Assembly: GCA_905234125.1 (NCBI GenBank)
Contig: CAJOGQ010000010.1
Location: 1-41,064, forward strand
Direction of reading: 5' to 3'
DNA: 41,064 nucleotides
Source: an uncultured Bacteroidaceae bacterium
Lineage (GTDB): Bacteria > Bacteroidota > Bacteroidia > Bacteroidales > Bacteroidaceae
The translations under genes were made by a program, and so were the position numbers. A model generated the notes under the pieces. That model made no database searches. It worked only from the letters and a program-made list of their open reading frames with translations, and was not told where the DNA came from. Shown here piece by piece: positions 37,041-41,064 of this stretch (within the stretch, counting starts at the first letter, position 1; each line of letters starts with the position of its first letter).

Positions 37041-37113
37041 CTAAGGAATTTAGGAATATAGGATTTCTTTATCGATGCCTGCATCGACCTTCCTTGGTTC
37101 CTTGATTCCTTAG
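37041..37113. repeat. 73-bp palindromic element, copy A, downstream of the GxxExxY gene
   Basis: The element begins CTAAGGAATTTAGGAATATA and ends with the imperfect inverse (ATTCCTTAG at 37105-37113); 18 of the terminal 23 positions pair. The first arm consists of three 8-bp units of the form nnAGGAAT/nnAGGATT. The centre carries TCGATGC-CT-GCATCGA. Copy B (37535-37605) is in the same orientation. Similarity continues to CCTTA at the stop codon of the gene on the right side of each copy. Confidence 0.85.
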
Positions 37114-37126
37114 AAATAAAAGACCC

Positions 37127-37510
37127 TTACGGCACATACCGATTATTATAGACTGGATATATATCGTCTCTGATATTTTCGGAGTTGAAATTAACCACAT
37201 AACCTAATTCGCAATTCATCAAACGCAAATAGGTTAACAGTTGCTTCTCATACAGCTTTTTATATTCTGTGACCGATTTGAGCTCCAATATAAGTTTGGT
37301 GTCCACAATAAGGTCTAATCGCAATTCGGGGCAGATTACTTCGCCCTTATAGAACACAGGAACAGGAACTTGATTTTTCACGTCAAATCCATTTATCTGT
37401 AATTCTTTTATCATTGCCTGTTCATAGATGCTTTCGAGTAAGCCTGGTCCCAACTGCTTATATACCTCATAAACACAGCCTAAAACCTTGTATGTGTAAT
37501 TTCTATCCAT
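37127..37510 (-). CDS. GxxExxY-family protein (PD-(D/E)XK nuclease-like)
   Basis: The 127-aa protein carries the family motif GLLESIYE (Gly23, Glu26, Tyr29) after YKVLGCVYEVYKQLGPG. The nuclease-like core is RLDLIVDTKLILELKSV, with Asp66, Glu76 and Lys78 as the D...ExK set; EKQLLTYLR and LGYVVNF follow. Its length is typical for the family. The biological role of GxxExxY proteins is not established. It interrupts an operon for Phe/Tyr synthesis and lies between two copies of a ~72-bp palindromic repeat in direct orientation, which suggests arrival as a cassette. It reads in the operon's direction and has no evident promoter of its own, so it is probably co-transcribed. Confidence 0.9.
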   Translation of the reverse strand: MDRNYTYKVLGCVYEVYKQLGPGLLESIYEQAMIKELQINGFDVKNQVPVPVFYKGEVICPELRLDLIVDTKLILELKSVTEYKKLYEKQLLTYLRLMNCELGYVVNFNSENIRDDIYPVYNNRYVP

Positions 37511-37534
37511 GTTTTCTTGTCTTTTGTCATTTCC

Positions 37535-37605
37535 CTAAGGAATTCAGGAATATAGGAATTATATCGATGCCTGCATCGACCTTCCTTGAATCCCAAATTC
37601 CTTAG
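37535..37605. repeat. 71-bp palindromic element, copy B, upstream of the GxxExxY gene
   Basis: Same architecture as copy A: CTAAGGAAT at the left, three nnAGGAAT units of period 8, the central TCGATGCCTGCATCGA, and ATTCCTTAG at the right. The central part ATCGATGCCTGCATCGACCT and what follows (TCCTTG) is identical in both copies. It sits between the aminotransferase stop codon (37613-37615) and the GxxExxY start. Confidence 0.85.
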
Positions 37606-37612
37606 AAATAAA

Positions 37613-38785
37613 TTAACCCTTAGAAAAGACCGATTGTATCCTTTGGAGAGCCAAGGTCATTTTCTCGTCCTTGGCGCAAAGCGAGATGCGGATGTAGCGC
37701 TTGCCGTTCGAGCCAAAGATGAAGCCTGGGGTGATGAAGACGCGAGCTTCATGAAGAACTTTCTCCGTCAGATCCTCCACGTCAGCAACCGAGTCTGGGA
37801 TGCGTCCCCATAGGAACATGCCTTGTTGCGTGGGGTCGAACGTACATCCGAGCGTGGTCATGATCTGCTCAGCAATCTTGCGACGAGTGGCGTAGGTCTC
37901 TATGTTGGCGTGTGTGTGCCAAGCCTCCGTGTTCTCGTATGCCTGTGCAGCAGCCAACTGCAGGGGTCGGAATGTGCCAGAGTCGATGTTGCTCTTGATT
38001 TTCAGAATCCACTGCACGAACGTGCTGTTCGTCGCCAGCATGCCCACACGCCAGCCTGGCATGTTGTGGCTCTTCGACATCGAATTGAACTCGATGCAGC
38101 ACTCCTTCGCGCCCTCCACCTGCAAGATGCTCAGATGCTCATCTCTATTTAATATGAAGGAGTAAGGGTTGTCGTTCACGATGACGATATTGTGCTTCTG
38201 AGCGAACGCCACCAGCTTCTCATACAGTTCGCGAGTGGCACGACCACCCGTCGGCATGTTGGGATAGTTCGTCCACATCAGCTTCACGCCCGTCAAGTCC
38301 ATCGCCTCCAACTGCTCGAAGTCAGGTTGCCAACCGTTCGTCTCCAAGAGGTCGTAGTTCACAATCTCCTGTCCAAGAATCTTGCTCAGCGAGGTGTAGG
38401 TGGGATAGCCGGGATTGGGCACCAACACTTTGTCGCCAGGATTGCAAAGGGCAAGCGTCACGTGCAGGATGCCCTCTTTACTGCCGATGAGTGGCTGAAT
38501 CTCCGTAGCAGGGTCGAGCGTCACCCCATACCAACGCTGATAAAATCTGGCCATCGCCTTCCTCAGTTCAGGGATGCCGACCGTAGGCTGATAGCCGTGG
38601 GCATCAGGACGATGGGCATGCTCACAGAGCACGTCGATGGTTTCGGCACTGGGTGGCATGTCGGGCGAACCGATGGCCAAAGAGATGATGTCCTGTCCCT
38701 CGGCGTTCAACTTCGCCACCTCTTTCAGTTTTCTCGAAAAGTAGTACTCGCTCACAAGCGAGAGTCTATCTGCTGGCTGTATCAT
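37613..38785 (-). CDS. Class I/II PLP aminotransferase (aromatic, aspartate or LL-DAP type)
   Basis: The 390-aa fold-type I aminotransferase has LAIGSPDMPPS near residue 37, GSKEGILHVTLALCNPGDKVLVPNPGYPTY, NYPNMPTG, NDNPYSF and the PLP lysine Lys238 in FNSMSKSHNMPGWRVG. The C-terminal arginine motif KRYIRISLCA is also present. Sequence style resembles the aspartate/LL-diaminopimelate group. Its place between pheA and DAHP synthase argues for transamination of phenylpyruvate and hydroxyphenylpyruvate to Phe and Tyr, which is inference from context. The gene starts 12 nt after pheA ends. Palindromic element B begins 8 nt beyond its stop codon. Confidence 0.88.
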   Translation of the reverse strand: MIQPADRLSLVSEYYFSRKLKEVAKLNAEGQDIISLAIGSPDMPPSAETIDVLCEHAHRPDAHGYQPTVGIPELRKAMARFYQRWYGVTLDPATEIQPLIGSKEGILHVTLALCNPGDKVLVPNPGYPTYTSLSKILGQEIVNYDLLETNGWQPDFEQLEAMDLTGVKLMWTNYPNMPTGGRATRELYEKLVAFAQKHNIVIVNDNPYSFILNRDEHLSILQVEGAKECCIEFNSMSKSHNMPGWRVGMLATNSTFVQWILKIKSNIDSGTFRPLQLAAAQAYENTEAWHTHANIETYATRRKIAEQIMTTLGCTFDPTQQGMFLWGRIPDSVADVEDLTEKVLHEARVFITPGFIFGSNGKRYIRISLCAKDEKMTLALQRIQSVFSKG

Positions 38786-38797
38786 TTTTCTCTATAT

Positions 38798-39640
38798 TTA
38801 CATTGTTTGTCTTCCGTCTTTGTATTCTCCCAAGATTCTCAAGTCCTTCGTCAGGGGGATGATGGCATCAATCGACTGGCGATAGCGCGTCAGGTCGTCG
38901 TAGAGCACATCCACATAGAAGAGGTACTCCCATTCCCGTCCGATGATGGGCAGAGACTGAATCTTCGTCAGGTTGATGTGGTAGAACGAGAGGATGGCGA
39001 GCACGTGGCTCAGCGAACCCTCCTCATGTGGCAATGAGAACACGATACTGGCTTTGTTCGCCTCAGTCAGCGGACGGAGCAGGTCAGCCTTGTTGGGATT
39101 CGACACCACGAGGAAGCGCGTGAAGTTGTGCTTGTTGTCCTCGATGTGGTCTTCCAACACCTTCAGCCCATAGAGCCTTGCAGCCTCAGCATGACAGATG
39201 GCAGCCCATCCGCGCTTCTTCCCCTCCCCTATCATCTTCGCACTTCCAGCTGTGTCCTCTGCCTCCACATGCTTGATCTGCGGATGCTGGGCGAGGAAGT
39301 TCCGGCATTGCATCAGCGCCACAGGATGCGAGTGAATCTCCGTAATCGTGTCCCAATCGTCCTCAGGCATACAACAGATGCAATGGGTGATGTGCAGTTT
39401 GTGCTCGCCCACGATTGTCGTGCCCGAATCCCTCAGCAGTTCGTAGTTGTGGAGCAACGAGCCAGCGATGGTGTTCTCGATGGCCAGCATGCCGATGGTG
39501 GTGGGGTCTTGCTTCATGGATGCAAACACCTCCTCGAATGTCGCGCAACAGACCAACTGCACCTGTTGCCCCTCGAAGTAAAGATGGGCGGCGATGTCGT
39601 GGAACGACCCTATCAAACCTTGTATCGCAATCTTTCTCAT
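38798..39640 (-). CDS. pheA: Prephenate dehydratase
   Basis: The 280-aa monofunctional enzyme converts prephenate to phenylpyruvate. The catalytic domain shows IAIQGLIGSFHDIAA, LAIENTIAGSLLHNYELL and the terminal NFTRFLVV of the family (Thr-Arg-Phe). The ACT domain (about 195-275: KASIVFSLPHEEGSLSHVLAIL, YLFYVDVL) would bind Phe for feedback control. The start at 39640 (MRKIAIQG) is preferred; a Met nine codons upstream (39667) lies inside the attenuator hairpin. It is the first enzyme gene of the aromatic operon and follows the Tyr/Phe-rich leader peptide and hairpin. Confidence 0.93.
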   Translation of the reverse strand: MRKIAIQGLIGSFHDIAAHLYFEGQQVQLVCCATFEEVFASMKQDPTTIGMLAIENTIAGSLLHNYELLRDSGTTIVGEHKLHITHCICCMPEDDWDTITEIHSHPVALMQCRNFLAQHPQIKHVEAEDTAGSAKMIGEGKKRGWAAICHAEAARLYGLKVLEDHIEDNKHNFTRFLVVSNPNKADLLRPLTEANKASIVFSLPHEEGSLSHVLAILSFYHINLTKIQSLPIIGREWEYLFYVDVLYDDLTRYRQSIDAIIPLTKDLRILGEYKDGRQTM

Positions 39641-39658
39641 ATATATTATATAATGTAT

Positions 39659-39684
39659 AAGCCCCACTCATCAGAGCGGGGCTT
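39659..39684 (-). terminator. Attenuator hairpin in front of pheA
   Basis: On the minus strand AAGCCCCGCTC pairs with GAGTGGGGCTT through 11 positions (one G-U) around a TGAT loop. It is followed by A/U-rich sequence (ATACATTATATAATATAT) rather than a clean U-run, ending at the pheA ATG 18 nt later. It may terminate transcription or hinder ribosome entry at pheA. Confidence 0.7.
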
Positions 39685-39742
39685 GTATTGTTTCATGTCC
39701 TATGAATCTTTCATGATTGTTAAACACATCACTACCCGCTCT
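39659..39742 (-). promoter_or_regulatory. Predicted Tyr/Phe attenuator: competing anti-terminator and terminator pairings
   Basis: The 8-nt RNA segment AGAGCGGG (39742 down to 39735) begins at the last base of the leader-peptide stop codon. It is exactly complementary to CCCGCTCT (39680 down to 39673) inside the 5' arm of the 39659-39684 hairpin. The two structures therefore exclude each other. A ribosome that finishes the leader peptide covers AGAGCGGG and lets the hairpin form. A ribosome stalled at the Tyr/Phe run leaves it free to form the anti-terminator. This is inferred from pairing and position. Confidence 0.7.
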
Positions 39743-39849
39743 TACTTCGTGCCAAAGTAAAAGTAAAAATAGTAATATGCGTTAAACAATGATTTCATGT
39801 CTCGTGTTGAAATGTTTGAATTTTTCAGCCCTTCTGTTCCCCAGTTCAT
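39742..39849 (-). CDS. Leader peptide of the aromatic amino acid operon (35 aa, Tyr/Phe run)
   Basis: The frame begins ATG AAC TGG about 13 nt after the -7 box and ends TAA at 39742-39744. Its C-terminal half reads LFNAYYYFYFYFGTK: eight consecutive codons (39777 down to 39754) specify Tyr, Tyr, Tyr, Phe, Tyr, Phe, Tyr, Phe. Such a run in an otherwise unremarkable short peptide, directly upstream of Phe/Tyr biosynthesis genes, is the hallmark of a ribosome-mediated attenuation leader (as in pheL or hisL of enterobacteria). The peptide itself probably has no function beyond being translated. An internal Met at residue 18 could be an alternative start and would retain the whole run. Confidence 0.78.
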   Translation of the reverse strand: MNWGTEGLKNSNISTRDMKSLFNAYYYFYFYFGTK

Positions 39850-39861
39850 CTTAAATCGGTG

Positions 39862-39893
39862 CAAAAGTACACACTTTTCCCGAATTGACCAAC
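39862..39893 (-). promoter_or_regulatory. Promoter of the aromatic operon
   Basis: On the minus strand GTTG (39890-39893), a 20-bp spacer and TACTTTTG (39862-39869) match the Bacteroidota promoter. Transcription would start near 39857, just ahead of the leader-peptide ATG at 39849. About 40 bp separates it from the divergent promoter of the gene at 40004. Confidence 0.7.
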
Positions 39894-39930
39894 ACTTTTA
39901 CAAAAAAAATGGCAATTCAGCAGAAAAAAA

Positions 39931-39963
39931 GTTGTTCAAGAAGTAAAAAAAGTTGTACCTTTG
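39931..39963 (+). promoter_or_regulatory. Promoter of the 169-aa hypothetical gene
   Basis: GTTG at 39931-39934, a 21-bp spacer and TACCTTTG at 39956-39963 match the Bacteroidota consensus. The start codon lies 41 nt after the -7 box. The promoter supports the plus-strand frame over the long antisense frame on the other strand. Confidence 0.75.
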
Positions 39964-40003
39964 TACTGCATTTTCGACAAATAACTAATACACATATCAT
40001 ACA

Positions 40004-40513
40004 ATGAACGAGAGAATATGGAAATTGGGCGAGGTAGTCATTCTCCCTCGAAAGAGCAATAAAGTGAAGACGAGTGGTCAGAAGACGTATGAGCATCTGA
40101 CTGCCGACAAGTATGTTTGCATCCGTGAATCCGCAGACGGTCAGCGTGGCATACTGGTGAAGATGATCGGCAGGGTCGAAGAGAGAGACATCCAGATCAT
40201 CGCAGGCGAACCCTTCTGCAAAGACGATAAAGACGGGGCTCTTGAGCAGACCATCTACTACAGCTACCGTTTCCCCACCATCGAGGAACTGAAGGAAGTC
40301 CTCACCATTGTCCGTGAGAACGAAAAGCTGTGGAAACAGCTGAACGAAGCCGGCATGCACATCAATCCCGACGGCAGCTTCTGGGTCAGGGAATTGGCAC
40401 GCACCATGTTGGTGATGAAGAAGCCCCAATACTATGACCCCAAGACCAAGCTCTTGGAGACAGCCGCCGATGCGGAAGAAAACCATCGTCGCCTCACCCT
40501 CGTCTATTTTTAG
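40004..40513 (+). CDS. Hypothetical protein, 169 aa, family not recognised
   Basis: I do not recognise this protein. It has no signal peptide or membrane segment and looks cytoplasmic. The N-terminal third is basic (LPRKSNKVKTSGQKTYEHL) with beta-strand character (KYVCIRESADGQRGILVKMIG). The middle has YYSYRFPTIEELKEVLTIVRENEKLWKQL, a helix with coiled-coil-like spacing, followed by a short C-terminal helix. The frame is credible because it has a consensus promoter 41 nt upstream, normal codon use and a strong terminator 17 nt after the stop. It is a single-gene transcription unit divergent from the aromatic operon. Confidence 0.75.
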   Translation: MNERIWKLGEVVILPRKSNKVKTSGQKTYEHLTADKYVCIRESADGQRGILVKMIGRVEERDIQIIAGEPFCKDDKDGALEQTIYYSYRFPTIEELKEVLTIVRENEKLWKQLNEAGMHINPDGSFWVRELARTMLVMKKPQYYDPKTKLLETAADAEENHRRLTLVYF

Positions 40514-40530
40514 TCGATAAACATAAAACA

Positions 40531-40557
40531 AAACAGCCTCCAATCTGGGGGCTGTTT
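40531..40557 (+). terminator. Terminator of the 169-aa hypothetical gene
   Basis: AAACAGCC (40531-40538) and GGCTGTTT (40550-40557) pair perfectly. The stem can extend inward by three pairs (TCC/GGG with one T-G) around AATCT and is followed by CGTTTCTT. The A-run and U-run on the two sides may allow use in both directions. Confidence 0.85.
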
Positions 40558-40895
40558 CGTTTCTTATCTGCAAAAAGAGAATCCTTTGGCTATATTCAGA
40601 TTCCTTGCTTCTGCAACCACTTTTCCAAAATAGGGTCAGCTACACAAGTTTGTGTCACACAAATTTGTGTCACACAAGATTGTGTGAGCCCCAAACGGCC
40701 TATACGCCGTATCTTTTTGCAATCTTAACATATCTTTAAGCACCCCAACGCCCCATTTTCCACAGTGTCAGCCTTTGTGACAGAAAGTTTACAAAATGTC
40801 ATCATCACCAATGCGATGATTTAGCCACATCCAATCCCACAACCTTTCTCTATACCCTCAACTCTTAATTTTATTAGGATTCCTTTCTTTGGCAC
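40558..40895. other. Intergenic stretch between the hypothetical gene and the XRE regulator
   Basis: The stretch holds the 15-bp palindrome array (40642-40686), a small hairpin with a T-run (40694-40716), CTGTCA/TGACA symmetry near 40765-40783 and an ATCATC/GATGAT hairpin near 40800-40821. That last hairpin could end transcription of the minus-strand XRE gene. No convincing protein-coding gene was found. Confidence 0.6.
40642..40686. repeat. Array of three 15-bp units, each a near-perfect palindrome
   Basis: The units ACACAAGTTTGTGTC, ACACAAATTTGTGTC and ACACAAGATTGTGTG (40642-40656, 40657-40671, 40672-40686) are head to tail. The middle copy is a perfect ACACAAATTTGTGT palindrome. Because 15 is a multiple of three, any frame through the array repeats every five residues. 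On the minus strand one frame gives TQxCV repeats and then a plausible C-terminus (ADPILEKWLQKQGI, stop), but it has no start codon. A hairpin ACGGC/GCCGT followed by ATCTTTTT lies at 40694-40716. Confidence 0.85.
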
Positions 40896-41064
40896 TCACC
40901 AACCCATCATTGACGCAGGAGTGATATGTAATGCGTGACACAGCCGGCGAGCAATTTTAAGTGTCGGCTCAGTACGGCCTGATACATAATCGCTGATGCG
41001 CGAAGGACTGACACCCACAGCTTCTGCCAATTGTTTCTGCGTCATCTTCCTCTCTTCGAGCGAC
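40896..41064 (-). CDS. XRE-family helix-turn-helix regulator, 5' end beyond the window
   Basis: The last 55 residues are visible, reading inward from the right edge. The segment LEERKMTQKQLAEAVGVSPS starts it, continuing RISDYVSGRTEPTLKIARRL and ending ITPASMMGW, stop. This is a complete Cro/CI-type HTH: helix 2 TQKQLAEAVG, recognition helix SPSRISDYVSG, and a third helix TLKIARRLCHAL. The protein ends right after the HTH, so it is a small DNA-binding protein such as an antitoxin or a small repressor. Which of these cannot be decided without the upstream sequence. Confidence 0.85.
   Translation of the reverse strand, partial: SLEERKMTQKQLAEAVGVSPSRISDYVSGRTEPTLKIARRLCHALHITPASMMGW

Noticed and set aside
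38192..39037. Plus-strand frame of 281 codons opposite the aminotransferase and pheA
   Set aside because: Antisense to two clear enzymes, His/Val-rich composition typical of a shadow frame.
39917..40573. Minus-strand frame of 218 codons opposite the 169-aa gene
   Set aside because: The plus-strand gene has a consensus promoter and terminator; the minus frame has neither and runs over the other promoter.

Overview
The window reads as a chromosome segment of a Prevotella-like Bacteroidota (Bacteroidales). The evidence is the promoter style (-7 boxes TAnnTTTG, some with a TTTG/GTTG box about 19-21 bp upstream), the scarcity of Shine-Dalgarno sites, two SusC/SusD pairs, C-termini resembling type IX secretion (T9SS) sorting signals, and secreted plant-glycan hydrolases. 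No rRNA, tRNA, CRISPR array, phage or classical IS transposase was seen.

Layout. (1) 1-1347: a dinD-like gene that has lost its C-terminus next to a perfect 16-bp inverted repeat, preceded by a promoter and a possible short leader RNA. (2) 954-1999, minus strand: a translationally coupled pair, a YiiX-like cysteine hydrolase lipoprotein and a DUF4878-type lipoprotein. A two-sided promoter region separates them from (3) 2135-7788: a secreted GH10 xylanase with two CBM6 modules, followed after 2 nt by a uvrA whose reading frame carries three G/C-rich palindromic insertions. (4) 7927-12297: an M64 metallopeptidase and a GH128/Asl1-like glycosidase with a T9SS-type tail. (5) 12442-30269: a tight seven-gene operon FAS1 - SusC - SusD - FAS1 - FAS1 - SusC - SusD, closed by a strong terminator. 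This is a double Sus-like outer-membrane uptake locus with three fasciclin-domain lipoproteins. (6) 30473-35102: a TlpA-like thioredoxin protein, a DcuA/B-type C4-dicarboxylate antiporter and a cytidylate-kinase-like protein. (7) 39849 down to 35107, minus strand: a Phe/Tyr biosynthesis operon in the order leader peptide, prephenate dehydratase, aminotransferase, [GxxExxY nuclease-like cassette], DAHP synthase-chorismate mutase, prephenate dehydrogenase. (8) 40004-41064: an unrecognised 169-aa protein, an array of 15-bp palindromic repeats, and the 3' end of an XRE-type regulator cut by the window edge.

The strongest new signal is upstream of the aromatic operon. A 35-codon reading frame holds eight consecutive Tyr/Phe codons. 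It is followed by an 8-nt segment at the stop codon that can pair with the 5' arm of an 11-bp hairpin just before pheA. This has the logic of a ribosome-mediated attenuator sensing both Tyr and Phe. Second, the same operon is interrupted by a GxxExxY (PD-(D/E)XK-like) gene lying between two near-identical ~72-bp palindromic direct repeats, which looks like a small mobile cassette. Third, palindromic repeats appear to have inserted in frame in uvrA.

All calls come from reading the sequence and from family knowledge. No database search or folding program was run.
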